Positions 18,161 to 27,440 of a stretch of DNA of 64,000 nucleotides are shown piece by piece (position 1 is the stretch's first letter; the number at the start of each line of letters is the position of its first letter). The translations under genes and the position numbers were made by a program. Below the pieces are notes generated by a model. The model had not been told where the DNA came from. It made no database searches and worked only from the letters and a program-made list of their open reading frames with translations. Source of the DNA: Flavobacterium luteolum (GTDB taxonomy: Bacteria; Bacteroidota; Bacteroidia; Flavobacteriales; Flavobacteriaceae). The DNA lies in NCBI RefSeq assembly GCF_027111275.1, contig NZ_CP114286.1, forward strand, positions 2,108,001-2,172,000, written 5' to 3'.

Positions 18161-18766
18161 ATGTTTTCAAAATTAGCATATTCTGTTTTCGAGCAAAGCA
18201 TCAAAGATTATCACCAATTTGATAATGTAGATCAGCCGATCAATAATCCTTATCCAAAAGATAAGTTTGAGCATTTGTTATATCTAAAAAATTGGATTGA
18301 CACCGTTCAATGGCATTTTGAAGATATTATTCGTGACCCGCAAATTGATCCAGTTGCAGCATTGACTTTAAAAAGAAGAATTGATGCATCAAATCAGGAA
18401 CGTACTGATATGGTGGAATATATAGATAGTTATTTTTTACAAAAATACAGAGATGTAAAAGTAAAAGATGGAGCAAAAATTAATTCTGAAAGTCCAGCTT
18501 GGGCATTTGACAGATTGTCAATTTTGGCTTTAAAGATTTATCATATGCATGAAGAAGCAAATCGTGCAGAAGCGTCTCAAGAACACAGAGATAAATGTCA
18601 AGAAAAATTAAATGTACTTTTAGAACAAAGAAGTGATTTATCAACTGCAATAGATGATTTATTGACTGACATTGAAAATGGAGATAAATTCATGAAAGTG
18701 TACAAACAAATGAAAATGTACAACGATGATGAATTGAACCCAATTTTATATCAAAATAAAAAATAA
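18161..18766 (+). CDS. DUF4254-family protein
   Basis: This soluble, mostly helical protein of 201 residues contains NWIDTVQWHFEDIIRDPQIDP, LKRRIDASNQERTDMVEYID, SPAWAFDRLSILALKIYHM and a coiled-coil C-terminus. The pattern matches DUF4254, a Bacteroidetes family usually next to glycosyltransferase family 9 genes, as here (4 bp downstream). A conserved cluster of acidic and His residues (WHFEDIIRD, KIYHMHEEANRAE) might bind a ligand or metal. A link to lipopolysaccharide core assembly is inferred from the neighbour only. Confidence 0.8.
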   Translation: MFSKLAYSVFEQSIKDYHQFDNVDQPINNPYPKDKFEHLLYLKNWIDTVQWHFEDIIRDPQIDPVAALTLKRRIDASNQERTDMVEYIDSYFLQKYRDVKVKDGAKINSESPAWAFDRLSILALKIYHMHEEANRAEASQEHRDKCQEKLNVLLEQRSDLSTAIDDLLTDIENGDKFMKVYKQMKMYNDDELNPILYQNKK

Positions 18767-18770
18767 TAAT

Positions 18771-19820
18771 TTGGCAGACTTGTCTAGCAAAATTAAGCAT
18801 ATAGCCGTCATGAGACTATCCGCAATGGGAGATGTCGCCATGACGGTTCCTGTTTTACGAGCTTTTGTAAAACAATACCCAGAGGTAAAATTAACGGTTA
18901 TCTCACGTCCTTTTTTCAAACCGTTTTTTGACGGAATTCCGAATCTTGAATTTTTTGCTTTTGATGAAAAGGAAAGACACAAAGGTTTTCTAGGTCTTAT
19001 ACGCTTGTATAGAGATGTGAAAAAACTGAAAATTGATGCTTTTGCAGATCTTCACAATGTTTTACGATCTAAGGTTGTTAACTTGCTTTTCGCTTTAAGC
19101 GGAAAAAAAAGAGCAACTGTAGATAAAGGACGTGAAGGAAAAAAAGAATTGACGCGAGAAGAAAACAAAATTTTCAAACAATTGCCAACCATGTTTGAAA
19201 GACATGTAAAAGTGTTTGAAGAATTAGGTTTTCCTTTGGATTTATCGAAACCAACATTTCCTGAAAAAGCAGTTTTAAGTTCTGATATTTTGCAAATTAT
19301 TGGAAATAAAAATCAAAAACTTATCGGAATTGCGCCTTTTGCTCAGTACGATTCTAAAGTTTATCCTTTAGATTTAATGAAGGAAGTAATTACAAAATTG
19401 GCTGAAAATTCATCGTACAAAATTTTACTTTTTGGCGGAGGAAAGAAAGAAATTGAAATTTTAGATTCACTCTCAGAACCTTTTGAAAATGTAATTAATA
19501 TGGCTGGAAAAATTAAATTTCAGCAAGAGTTACAACTAATAAGCAATCTTGATGTAATGCTTTCTATGGATTCTGGAAACGCACATATTGCAGCAATGTT
19601 AGGTGTAAAAGTTATCACGCTTTGGGGTGCGACGCATCCGTACGCAGGATTTTTGCCATTCAATCAAAGTTTAGAAAATGCACTGACTTCAGACCGAAAT
19701 CAATATCCAAAATTACCAACATCAGTTTATGGTAATAAAATTGTTGAAGGTTATGAGGATGCTATGAGGACAATTTTACCACAACAGGTTATTGACAAAG
19801 TCGTAGAGCAACTTTCATGA
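18771..19820 (+). CDS. GT9-family heptosyltransferase-like glycosyltransferase
   Basis: This is a GT-B enzyme of the ADP-heptose:LPS heptosyltransferase family. It has HIAVMRLSAMGDVAMTVPVLRAFVKQYP near the start, LIGIAPFAQYDSKVYPLDLMKEVI opening the C-terminal domain, and the donor motif MLSMDSGNAHIAAMLGVKVITLWGATHP (about residues 263-290). It probably adds a sugar to the lipopolysaccharide core. The start is TTG at 18771. The family normally has several residues before (I/M)RLSxxGD, so starting at the internal ATG would clip the first strand. A bidirectional terminator follows. Confidence 0.88.
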   Translation: MADLSSKIKHIAVMRLSAMGDVAMTVPVLRAFVKQYPEVKLTVISRPFFKPFFDGIPNLEFFAFDEKERHKGFLGLIRLYRDVKKLKIDAFADLHNVLRSKVVNLLFALSGKKRATVDKGREGKKELTREENKIFKQLPTMFERHVKVFEELGFPLDLSKPTFPEKAVLSSDILQIIGNKNQKLIGIAPFAQYDSKVYPLDLMKEVITKLAENSSYKILLFGGGKKEIEILDSLSEPFENVINMAGKIKFQQELQLISNLDVMLSMDSGNAHIAAMLGVKVITLWGATHPYAGFLPFNQSLENALTSDRNQYPKLPTSVYGNKIVEGYEDAMRTILPQQVIDKVVEQLS

Positions 19821-19822
19821 AA

Positions 19823-19856
19823 TAAAAAACTTCTCTTTTTTGGAGAAGTTTTTTTT
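19823..19856. terminator. Bidirectional terminator between the GT9 gene and a small membrane gene
   Basis: AACTTCTC at 19828-19835 pairs with GAGAAGTT at 19843-19850. Flanking A and T runs extend the stem and serve as U-tracts on both strands, for convergent genes. Confidence 0.85.
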
Positions 19857-19862
19857 AAAATT

Positions 19863-20297
19863 TTAAGCAATATTTTTGTTTAAAACATATCTTTCATCAG
19901 CATCAAGGAAAGAATATCCTATCGTTTTTCTTCTTTTTTTGTTTACTATGATGGAGACAAAATTATTTTTGTCTTCGGTTGACAATAGAATATGTTCGAA
20001 TTTATTGGATGAATCTCTATAAATTTTATAAATTAAGTCGTGATCTTTAATTTTCTTAGATAAAATTTTAGCCGATTTAAGTCTACTTACATAAGGCCAA
20101 ATATTAAAAATATTCGAATCTGTCTTTTTAACTTCTACCATTTTTTCGGTCAAGGTTGAATTGTATTTTTCTCTTTCAAGCAACTTTGGACCTTTTTTGT
20201 TTTTCATTTTTATAATAACTGCCAGAACGCAAAGCGAAGCAGTTACAACGAGCATAATAAATAGGTATAGATGAAAGTGTTGTACGTGAGCTGTCAT
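19863..20297 (-). CDS. Small single-pass membrane protein of unknown function
   Basis: The protein is 144 residues, with one membrane segment at about 9-29 (LYLFIMLVVTASLCVLAVIIK) and then a basic cytoplasmic domain. The later part (DLIYKIYRDSSNKFEHILLSTEDKNNFVSIIVNKKRRKTIGYSFLDADERYVL) looks like a small beta-rich fold. I do not recognise the family. It is convergent with the GT9 gene, and about 140 bp of AT-rich sequence separates it from the next minus gene upstream, so it is likely a single transcription unit. Confidence 0.6.
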   Translation of the reverse strand: MTAHVQHFHLYLFIMLVVTASLCVLAVIIKMKNKKGPKLLEREKYNSTLTEKMVEVKKTDSNIFNIWPYVSRLKSAKILSKKIKDHDLIYKIYRDSSNKFEHILLSTEDKNNFVSIIVNKKRRKTIGYSFLDADERYVLNKNIA

Positions 20298-20436
20298 GAT
20301 ATTTAATGTTTAAATGTTTGACAAATTTGATTTAGCTCTGAAAATTCTCAAACTATGAGATTGAGATTGCCATAATTATACCTCTAATTTAATGAAAATT
20401 CGACAATATTTTGATAAAATTTTGCTTTTATTTCAA

Positions 20437-20745
20437 TTACAGCCAAATTTTTTCATCACGGCAGCGACGGTAAATGTAACTTTTTAGATTAGCAATGGTT
20501 TCTTGATAATTTGGTGCATCATAACCGAAGCGTTCATGTTCCATTTGTTCCTTTTCAATGGTTTCGCATCCTTTTATAACTTCTTTGATCATGTCGAGTA
20601 AAGCAAGTTCTTTATTGTCAGTTTTTTGAAATTTAAGTTCAACAATATCATCCTGAAGTTCTTCACAGTAATCAACCAGTTTCATAACTTCTGGTTCATC
20701 CAGAAGATATTCTTTGTTTCTAAAAATTTCTCGTACAGATTTCAT
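20437..20745 (-). CDS. Small conserved acidic protein of unknown function
   Basis: The ATG at 20745 (MKSVREIFRNKEYLLDEPEVMKLVDYCEELQDDIVELKFQ) is preferred over an in-frame TTG two codons earlier. The protein is about 102 residues, helical and highly charged, ending with LKSYIYRRCRDEKIWL. It has no membrane segment. I recall similar proteins only as hypothetical proteins of Flavobacteriaceae. Upstream lies the palindromic repeat at 20791 rather than a gene. Confidence 0.6.
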   Translation of the reverse strand: MKSVREIFRNKEYLLDEPEVMKLVDYCEELQDDIVELKFQKTDNKELALLDMIKEVIKGCETIEKEQMEHERFGYDAPNYQETIANLKSYIYRRCRDEKIWL

Positions 20746-20790
20746 AAACAATTAATTTTCAATTTTTTAAATTCCAAATTCCAAGTTACA

Positions 20791-20821
20791 TCTTTGTCAA
20801 AGTTTTAAACTTTGACAAAGA
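20791..20821. repeat. REP-like perfect palindrome, CTTTGTCAAAG family (copy 1)
   Basis: The arms TCTTTGTCAAAGTTT and AAACTTTGACAAAGA flank a single T. The same 29-nt core occurs at 62249-62281, over 41 kb away, which shows that it is a dispersed repeat rather than a local terminator. Confidence 0.85.
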
Positions 20822-20843
20822 GTAGAAACGCAATTAAACAAAA

Positions 20844-20883
20844 AAATTCCAAATCCCAATTGAAAGATTGGAATTTGGAATTT
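20844..20883 (-). terminator. Terminator of the ferredoxin reductase gene
   Basis: A 17-bp stem with one mismatch, AAATTCCAAATCCCAAT at 20844-20860 and ATTGGAATTTGGAATTT at 20867-20883, has a 6-nt loop. On the minus strand it is followed by a T run, and it lies 22 bp beyond the stop at 20906. Confidence 0.75.
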
Positions 20884-20905
20884 TTGATATTGGAATTTGA
20901 TAAGA

Positions 20906-21958
20906 CTAGACGTCGTCGTAATCAATATAAATAGTTTCTGATGTTGGATGTGCTTGGCAAGTTAAAATTAAGCCTTCAGCAATTTCACTATCTGTTAAAA
21001 TAGAATTTTTCGTCATTTCGGCACTTCCTGCGGTAACACGCCCTAGACAGCTGCTGCAAATTCCGCCCTGGCAAGAATAAGGAGCATCAACACCTTGTTT
21101 TAAAGCTGCATCAAGAATAGTTTGTTTTTTAGACATTTCGAAAGTAGTTTCCTCATCGTCTACCAAAACAGTAATTTTTGTATGTCCTTCTTGAGAACCT
21201 TGAATTGCATGTTCTTCTGCAGAAGAGGTAAATAATTCAAATTTGATAGCAGACTCTTTTACATTTTTCTCTTTCAAAACATTAGAAACAGTATTAATCA
21301 TTTCTTCTGGTCCGCAAAGGAAAAACTTATCAAATTGAAGTTCTTTGTGTTTGTTGTTTAAAACATAATTCACAGCCGATTTTTCAATTCTTCCAAATAA
21401 AGCATTTTCAGCTTTTGCTTGACTGTATACATAATGCACAAAAAATCTGCCTACATATTGCAATTGTAAATCATGAAGTTCTTGATGAAAGATTGTACTT
21501 TCAGGAGTTTTGTTTCCATAAACCAATACAAATGAACTCTTTGGCTCATTTTTAAGAACAGATTTTATGATAGAAAGAACCGGAGTAATTCCGCTTCCTG
21601 CAGCAAATGCCGCGTAATTTTTTTGTCTTTCGGCATCTGGTTCAAAAGTAAATTTACCTTCTGGCTGACCTACTTCAAGAACATCTCCTGCTTTCAGTTT
21701 TGTATTAGCAAACTGAGAAAAAAGACCATTTTTTACAGCCTTTACAGCAATTCTTAATTCGCCGCTATCAGGTGCAGAGCAAATAGAATAAGCACGTCTA
21801 ATTTCTTGGTTATCAAGAGTTAATTTTAAATTGATATATTGACCAGCTATAAATTTATAGTCAGATTTTAGTTCTTCAGGAACATTAAAAAGAATAGAAA
21901 CAGCATCTGCAGTTTCTCTTTTAACCTCTTTAATAATAAGTTTTAAGAATGAAGGCAT
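20906..21958 (-). CDS. PaaE-like ferredoxin/flavin reductase with C-terminal [2Fe-2S] domain
   Basis: The domains run FAD-binding (YKFIAGQYINLKL, IRRAYSICSAP), NAD-binding (AAFAAGSGITPVLSIIKSVL, FLCGPEEMINTV), then a plant-type ferredoxin domain with PYSCQGGICSSCLGRV and a final LTCQAHP, giving the C-x4-C-x2-C...C cluster ligands. The order and length match PaaE of phenylacetyl-CoA epoxidase. No other paa oxygenase genes are nearby, so it may serve another oxygenase or desaturase. The ATG at 21958 is chosen over the upstream ATG at 21985, because a strong promoter element lies between them. Confidence 0.88.
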   Translation of the reverse strand: MPSFLKLIIKEVKRETADAVSILFNVPEELKSDYKFIAGQYINLKLTLDNQEIRRAYSICSAPDSGELRIAVKAVKNGLFSQFANTKLKAGDVLEVGQPEGKFTFEPDAERQKNYAAFAAGSGITPVLSIIKSVLKNEPKSSFVLVYGNKTPESTIFHQELHDLQLQYVGRFFVHYVYSQAKAENALFGRIEKSAVNYVLNNKHKELQFDKFFLCGPEEMINTVSNVLKEKNVKESAIKFELFTSSAEEHAIQGSQEGHTKITVLVDDEETTFEMSKKQTILDAALKQGVDAPYSCQGGICSSCLGRVTAGSAEMTKNSILTDSEIAEGLILTCQAHPTSETIYIDYDDV

Positions 21959-21972
21959 GATAGAATTTTTAT

Positions 21973-21981
21973 GCAAAAGTA
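21973..21981 (-). promoter_or_regulatory. -7 promoter element TACTTTTGC for the ferredoxin reductase gene
   Basis: This is a perfect TAnnTTTGC on the minus strand, 14 bp before the ATG at 21958. It lies inside the longer open frame and so argues against the start at 21985. Confidence 0.6.
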
Positions 21982-22044
21982 GCAAACCACTATTAAAATT
22001 TTAGCACGAAATTATTTTTTTTAACTTTTTTTGTAACGTTTTCC

Positions 22045-22053
22045 TACATTTGG
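22045..22053 (+). promoter_or_regulatory. -7 promoter element TACATTTGG for the ABC permease gene
   Basis: This matches TAnnTTTG and lies 32 bp before the ATG at 22086. It is divergent from the element at 21973. Confidence 0.5.
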
Positions 22054-22085
22054 TCTCTTACTACAAAAATACTAAACCATAAACC

Positions 22086-23546
22086 ATGATTAAGAAGTTT
22101 ATTTATCTCGAATGGAAAGCTTTTATTAGATCGGCATCTTTCGGTAAAAATCTGACAATGAAAATTATAATAGGTTTTTTAATGATCTATTTTTCATTAA
22201 TTTTTATTAGTATGGGAGTTGGGGCATTTTATTTGCTCAAAGAAATGAAATTGGAACCATTGGTAACCGTAAATAAATTTCTGATTTACTATTTTTTATC
22301 TGATTTAGTAATTAGGTTGCTATTGCAGTCAATTCCTGTTCTGAATATTAAGCCATTATTGGTTCTTCCTTTAAAAAAAACAACGATTGTTCATTTTTCT
22401 TTAGGCAAAACGATTTTATCTTTCTTTAACTGGATTCATGCATTATTTTTTATTCCGTTTACAGTTGTCTTAATTTTAAACGGATATGACGTTGTTCAAA
22501 TTATTTTTTGGCATTTAGGAGTAATGTCAATAATCTACATTAACAATTTTCTAAATATTATTTTAAGCAATATTGACAAACTATTTACTTTGTTTTTGGT
22601 ACTTATTGTGGCTTTAGGATTGGCGCAGTATTATCAATTATTTAATATTACCGTATTTACGACTCCATTTTTTCAAAGTTTTTACGACATAGACGGCCTG
22701 TTTTTAATTCCAATCCTGGTATTAATTGTATTGCACATTTTTACTTTTAAATACTTTGAAAGAAATTTATATCTCGATGCAGGACTTTCTGTAAAACAAG
22801 ATGAAGCTTCTACAGAAAATCTTTCTTGGCTAAATCAGTTTGGGACTTTAGGCACTTTTCTTAAAAACGATATCAAACTCATTAAAAGAAATAAAAGATC
22901 CAAAACCACTATTGTAATGAGTGTGATATTTTTATTCTATGGATTGATTTTTTTTGGAAATACACACCAGCCACAGGCCATGCAAATCTTTGCAGGAATA
23001 TTTGTTTCAGGAGGATTTCTGTTTGTTTTTGGGCAATTTGTTCCAAGCTGGGATAGTTCGTATTATCAATTAATGATGACACAAAATATTCCGTATAGAG
23101 GTTATATTACTGCCAAATGGTGGCTTATTGTTATTGCAACTTTTATCTCGACTATACTGGCTTCTTTTTATCTTCTTTTTGGATGGGAATCTTACTTAAC
23201 TATTATAATTGGAGCAATCTATAATATTGGTGTAAACTCACATTTAGTACTTTTAGGCGGTGCATTTACAAAAACGCCTATTGATTTAAGTAGTGCTGGC
23301 GGTGCTTTTGGAGATAAAAAAGCGTTTAATGTAAATGCAATGCTCCTTTCGCTTCCTAAAGTTTTTTTACCAGTGCTATTATATTGGCTTGGATTACATT
23401 ATGGAAATAAGACTGTAGCATTGAGCTTGGTTGCGGGAGCTGGTATCTTGGGTTTTATATTTAAAGAAAAAGTATTTTCAATAATCGAAAAGAGGTATAA
23501 AATGGAAAAGTACAGTACAATAAGTGCTTATAAACAAAAGGGTTAA
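22086..23546 (+). CDS. ABC exporter membrane subunit (DUF5687-type)
   Basis: The protein is 486 residues with about 10-12 membrane segments. Conserved-looking loops are LLQSIPVLNIKPLLVLPLKKTTIVHF and FVFGQFVPSWDSSYYQLMMTQNIPYRGYITAKWW. This resembles the Bacteroidetes DUF5687 family, which pairs with an ABC ATPase, here 81 bp downstream. Together they would form an ABC-2-like exporter of unknown substrate. The charged middle loop (FLKNDIKLIKRNKRSKT) is a likely contact with the ATPase. The pairing is strong; the DUF number is from memory. Confidence 0.82.
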   Translation: MIKKFIYLEWKAFIRSASFGKNLTMKIIIGFLMIYFSLIFISMGVGAFYLLKEMKLEPLVTVNKFLIYYFLSDLVIRLLLQSIPVLNIKPLLVLPLKKTTIVHFSLGKTILSFFNWIHALFFIPFTVVLILNGYDVVQIIFWHLGVMSIIYINNFLNIILSNIDKLFTLFLVLIVALGLAQYYQLFNITVFTTPFFQSFYDIDGLFLIPILVLIVLHIFTFKYFERNLYLDAGLSVKQDEASTENLSWLNQFGTLGTFLKNDIKLIKRNKRSKTTIVMSVIFLFYGLIFFGNTHQPQAMQIFAGIFVSGGFLFVFGQFVPSWDSSYYQLMMTQNIPYRGYITAKWWLIVIATFISTILASFYLLFGWESYLTIIIGAIYNIGVNSHLVLLGGAFTKTPIDLSSAGGAFGDKKAFNVNAMLLSLPKVFLPVLLYWLGLHYGNKTVALSLVAGAGILGFIFKEKVFSIIEKRYKMEKYSTISAYKQKG

Positions 23547-23563
23547 TTAAATAATTTGCCAAT

Positions 23564-23593
23564 TTTAAAATGAGATAATTATCTCATTTTAAA
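23564..23593. repeat. 30-nt perfect palindrome between the ABC exporter genes
   Basis: The arms TTTAAAATGAGATAA and TTATCTCATTTTAAA abut with no spacer. It lies within the two-gene operon, followed by short TCTAAAA/TCTGAAA repeats like those at 62321-62353. It may act as a partial terminator or mRNA stabiliser between permease and ATPase. Confidence 0.75.
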
Positions 23594-23627
23594 TCTAAAA
23601 TCTGAAATCAACAATCTAAAAATTATT

Positions 23628-24323
23628 ATGATACAAGTAAATCAGCTTTCAAAAATATATAACGGAACAACAGTTTTAAACATTAGCAATTTAGAAATTC
23701 CTAAAGGACAAAGTTTTGGTTTGGTAGGAAATAATGGGGCAGGAAAAACAACTTTTTTCAGCTTGCTTTTAGATCTTATTCAACCTTCTACTGGATATAT
23801 AAAAAGTAATGATATTCAAGTGAATACAAGTGAAAACTGGAAATCGTTTACAGGTTCTTTTTTAGATGAAAATTTCCTTATCGGCTATTTAACGCCAGAA
23901 GAATATTTCTATTTTATTGGAGATTTAAGAAATCAGAACAAAGCAGATATTGATGCATTGTTGGCGAAACATGAAGAGTTTTTTAACGGTGAAATTTTAA
24001 AGAACAAAAAATATCTTCGTGATTTGTCTAAAGGAAATCAGAAAAAAGTAGGAATCATTGCAACGCTTATTGGAAACCCAGAAGTTGTAATTTTAGACGA
24101 GCCGTTTGCAAATTTGGATCCAACAACAGTTAGCCGATTAAAAAAAATAATTAGAGAATTAGCCGATAATCCGAATGTAACAGTTTTGGTTTCAAGCCAT
24201 GATTTACAGCACACTGTAGAGGTTTGTGATAGAATTGTTGCCCTTAATAAAGGCGAGATTGTCAAAGACATTCAGACCTCAAAAGAGACCTTACAAGAAC
24301 TAGAAATGTTTTTTGCTGTGTAA
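23628..24323 (+). CDS. ABC transporter ATP-binding protein
   Basis: The nucleotide-binding domain is complete: Walker A GNNGAGKTT (about residues 34-42), signature LSKGNQKKVG, Walker B VVILDEPFANLDP and the switch His in VSSHDLQH. The length of 231 residues is typical of ABC-2 type ATPases. The partner permease lies immediately upstream. The palindrome at 23564 separates the two coding regions, so the expression ratio may be tuned there. Confidence 0.93.
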   Translation: MIQVNQLSKIYNGTTVLNISNLEIPKGQSFGLVGNNGAGKTTFFSLLLDLIQPSTGYIKSNDIQVNTSENWKSFTGSFLDENFLIGYLTPEEYFYFIGDLRNQNKADIDALLAKHEEFFNGEILKNKKYLRDLSKGNQKKVGIIATLIGNPEVVILDEPFANLDPTTVSRLKKIIRELADNPNVTVLVSSHDLQHTVEVCDRIVALNKGEIVKDIQTSKETLQELEMFFAV

Positions 24324-24413
24324 GAATTTCTATATTTCAAAAAGAAGCGTATTTTTACAAGTGAATATACTAAAATCAGTTTTTAGTAGTTATCTGTCTT
24401 AAACTCTTTTCTA

Positions 24414-27026
24414 TTGAAGAAGAATACTTTTAAATATAGTTTTACTCTCGTTTTTTTATTCTTTTTGATAGCTTGTTCTACCAAAAAAAATACTTTTTTG
24501 TCTCGAAGTTCTCATTCGATTGGAACAAAATATAACATCCTTTACAACGGCGGAATTGGCCTTGACAAAGGTTTACAATCTATTCAGGCCAATAATGAAG
24601 ATAATTTTTGGAAAATGCTGCCGATTGAAAAAATGCAGTTTGACGAAAATTTTTCTGAAGGTGAAAAAGCTAAAAATCCTGATTTTGAAAAAGCAGAAAC
24701 TAAAGCTACAAAAGCCATCCAAAAACACTCCATGAATATTGGTGGAAGGGAAAGAAACTGGCAGATGGATGAAGCGTATCTTATGCTTGGAAAAGCTAGA
24801 TATTATGATCAGCGTTTTATTCCGGCAATTGAAGCATTCAATTACATTTTATACAAATATCCAGAAAGTAATAATATTTATACCGCAAAAATCTGGCGAG
24901 AAAAAACCAATATGCGTTTAGGTAACGATGCAATCGCGCTTAAGAATATTAAAATTTTACTTAAAAAAACAGATTTAGACAAACAGACTTATGCCGATGC
25001 TAATGCCCTTTTGGCTGAAGCTTTTTTAAATCTGGAACAAAAAGACAGCGCTGTATCTAGACTTAGGGTTGCAGAACAATTTACAAAAAGTAACGAAGAA
25101 CGAGCAAGATATCGTTTTATACTTGGCCAAATGTATCAGGCAGAAGGAAAACGTGACAGCGCGATTTATTTCTACGACGCCGTTATTGATTTAAACAGAA
25201 AGGCAGATCGTAAGTATATGATGCATGCTTACTCGAAAAAAGCACAGATGTTTGATTATGAAAATGGTAATCAGGATTTGTTTATTGAAGCTTATAATAA
25301 GCTGGTAGAAAATCGAGAAAACCGCCCTTACTATGATATCTTATTTTATGAAATGGGAGTTTTCTTTGATAAAAATAAAGATCAGGAAAATGCACTTTTA
25401 TTTTACAATAAATCTTTAGGCAGAAAATCAAAAGATCCATATTTAATGGCTTCTGCCTACAGAAATATTGGAAATATGTATTTTAAAAATACAGATTACT
25501 CAATGGCAGCCAAGTATTATGACAGTACTTTGGTAAAACTGGATCCAAAAACCAGAGAATTCGCTTATATAGAAAAAAACAGAAAAAATCTTGACGACGT
25601 AATTAAATACGAGGCGATTGCAAAACGTAATGATAGTATTATTAAGGTATACAACTTACCGCCGAACGAAAAGAAAGATTATTTTGAAAACTATATAGCT
25701 GAACTTAAAAAGAAAGATGAAGCAAAACGTCTTTTAGAAGAAAAAGAAAAAGAGCGATTAGCCAATATTGATCGAAATTCCCAAGCAGAGTTTTCAGGAA
25801 ACGGAGCCGTCAATCCTAATTCTTTAGGTAAACCAGTAGAACCAGAAGGAAATGGAATGCCTCCAGGAAGTAACGATAATGCAAGTACATTTTACTTTTA
25901 TAACCCAACAACGGTTGCTTACGGAAAACTGCAATTTAAAAAAATGTGGGGAAGCAGAACAATGGGCGGAAATTGGAGATTGGCAGGAGTTCGATCTGCA
26001 AACGATGCCGCTTTGAATGATACTATTAATACGAAAGAAGTTGCCAACGCACTGAAAGATACCATTGTTCCTGAAAAATATACTGTAGCCTATTATGTAG
26101 AACAACTTCCAACTTCGCAAGAAGCTATGGATAGTATTGGTAAAGAACGTAATTTTTCATACTATCAATTAGGACTTATATATAAGGAGAAGTTTAAAGA
26201 ATATAATCTGGCTAGTGACAAACTAGAACAGTTGCTTCAAAATAATCCAGAAGAAAAACTGGTGCTGCCTTCTATGTATAATTTGTATAAAATTTATCAA
26301 ATTACAAATCCAGCAAGAGCAGAAGCTATTAAATCAGAGATTTCTTCGAAATATCCAGATTCGAGATATGCCCATATTTTAAATAATAAAGAAGACGATC
26401 CAAATTCTAGTCCCGATAAAGAATATCAGAAATGGTATAAACTTTTTGAAGAAGAAAAATTCGACGAGGTCCTAGCCAATATTGATAACCTGATTAACCA
26501 ATATTCGGGAGATGATATCGTATCGAAATACGAATTGCTAAAAGCCAATACTTTAGGAAAAGTAAATGGATTGGAAGCATATAAAAAAGGTCTTGAAAAT
26601 GTAGCAGACAATTATCCAAATAGTGAAGAAGGTAAAAATGCAAGAGAAATTCTAGAAAAACAAGTGCCAGTTCTAGAAAAACTTAGTTTTACAACAACCG
26701 ATACTAAAAATTGGAAAATATTATATCGTGTTTCTAAGAACGATACAAAAGCGGTTAAAAGAATTGAAGAAGCAATCAGAGTATTTTTATTAGTTGAAAA
26801 TTACGAAAGATTAACAACATCTTTGGATAAATACAATAAAACAGAAAGTTTTGTAGTTATTCATGGTTTAAAATCTGAGGCTTACGCAAATGATATTGCT
26901 GGAGTTTTCAGAGATGATAAGAAATATAAAATCCCAGATCAAGCAATAATAATATCAAATGATAATTACAAAATCGTTCAAATCAAAAAGAATTTGGACG
27001 CATATTTGACCCCGAAAACCCCTTAA
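24414..27026 (+). CDS. sprE: Gliding motility / type IX secretion lipoprotein SprE (PorW)
   Basis: The product is 870 residues, which fits the F. johnsoniae SprE length as I recall it. A lipoprotein signal peptide ends in LIAC at Cys21. Many TPR-like helical repeats follow (for example DEAYLMLGKARYYDQRFIPAIEAFNYILYKYP and MASAYRNIGNMYFKNTDYSMAAKYYDSTL), with a low-complexity linker near residues 430-490. SprE is needed for gliding and for secretion of SprB-type adhesins through the type IX system. The start is TTG at 24414; no in-frame ATG precedes it. The next gene is bactofilin, 12 bp on. Confidence 0.9.
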   Translation: MKKNTFKYSFTLVFLFFLIACSTKKNTFLSRSSHSIGTKYNILYNGGIGLDKGLQSIQANNEDNFWKMLPIEKMQFDENFSEGEKAKNPDFEKAETKATKAIQKHSMNIGGRERNWQMDEAYLMLGKARYYDQRFIPAIEAFNYILYKYPESNNIYTAKIWREKTNMRLGNDAIALKNIKILLKKTDLDKQTYADANALLAEAFLNLEQKDSAVSRLRVAEQFTKSNEERARYRFILGQMYQAEGKRDSAIYFYDAVIDLNRKADRKYMMHAYSKKAQMFDYENGNQDLFIEAYNKLVENRENRPYYDILFYEMGVFFDKNKDQENALLFYNKSLGRKSKDPYLMASAYRNIGNMYFKNTDYSMAAKYYDSTLVKLDPKTREFAYIEKNRKNLDDVIKYEAIAKRNDSIIKVYNLPPNEKKDYFENYIAELKKKDEAKRLLEEKEKERLANIDRNSQAEFSGNGAVNPNSLGKPVEPEGNGMPPGSNDNASTFYFYNPTTVAYGKLQFKKMWGSRTMGGNWRLAGVRSANDAALNDTINTKEVANALKDTIVPEKYTVAYYVEQLPTSQEAMDSIGKERNFSYYQLGLIYKEKFKEYNLASDKLEQLLQNNPEEKLVLPSMYNLYKIYQITNPARAEAIKSEISSKYPDSRYAHILNNKEDDPNSSPDKEYQKWYKLFEEEKFDEVLANIDNLINQYSGDDIVSKYELLKANTLGKVNGLEAYKKGLENVADNYPNSEEGKNAREILEKQVPVLEKLSFTTTDTKNWKILYRVSKNDTKAVKRIEEAIRVFLLVENYERLTTSLDKYNKTESFVVIHGLKSEAYANDIAGVFRDDKKYKIPDQAIIISNDNYKIVQIKKNLDAYLTPKTP

Positions 27027-27038
27027 ATCTTAACCGCC

Positions 27039-27440
27039 ATGTTTGAAAAAGTAAAGAAAAATGGAACTGAACAATTAGGAAGAACAAATAGAATTGTAGA
27101 AGGAACATCAATAGTAGGAGACATAGTCTCTAAAGCCGATTTTAGATTAGACGGCGAATTGATTGGAAACTTTACTTCACAAGGCAAAATCGTGATTGGG
27201 GCCAAAGGAGCTGTTAAAGGAGAAATAATTTGTAACAATGCTGATATAGAAGGAGAATTTCATGGTAAAATAAAAGTTCTTGAAACTCTTAATATTAAAT
27301 CTACTGCTCAAATTCATGGAGAAGTGGCAGTAGGAAAACTTTCGATAGAACCAGGAGCCGACTTCACAGCAACCTGTACCATGCTTACCCATTCAAATCC
27401 TGTAATCATGTTAGAAGATGGAAAAGGAACCGAACAATAA
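27039..27440 (+). CDS. Bactofilin (polymer-forming cytoskeletal protein)
   Basis: The central region (about residues 15-105) is the bactofilin beta-helix, with regular short hydrophobic turns: RIVEGTSIVGDIVSKADFRLDGELIGNFTSQGKIVIGAKGAVKGEI, then ADIEGEFHGKIKVLETLNIKSTAQIHGEVAVGKLSIEPGA. Bactofilins self-assemble into filaments without nucleotides and position envelope enzymes. It lies between sprE and the ATP synthase genes. Its last 23 bp overlap the AtpZ-like start, so the two are translationally coupled. Confidence 0.92.
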   Translation: MFEKVKKNGTEQLGRTNRIVEGTSIVGDIVSKADFRLDGELIGNFTSQGKIVIGAKGAVKGEIICNNADIEGEFHGKIKVLETLNIKSTAQIHGEVAVGKLSIEPGADFTATCTMLTHSNPVIMLEDGKGTEQ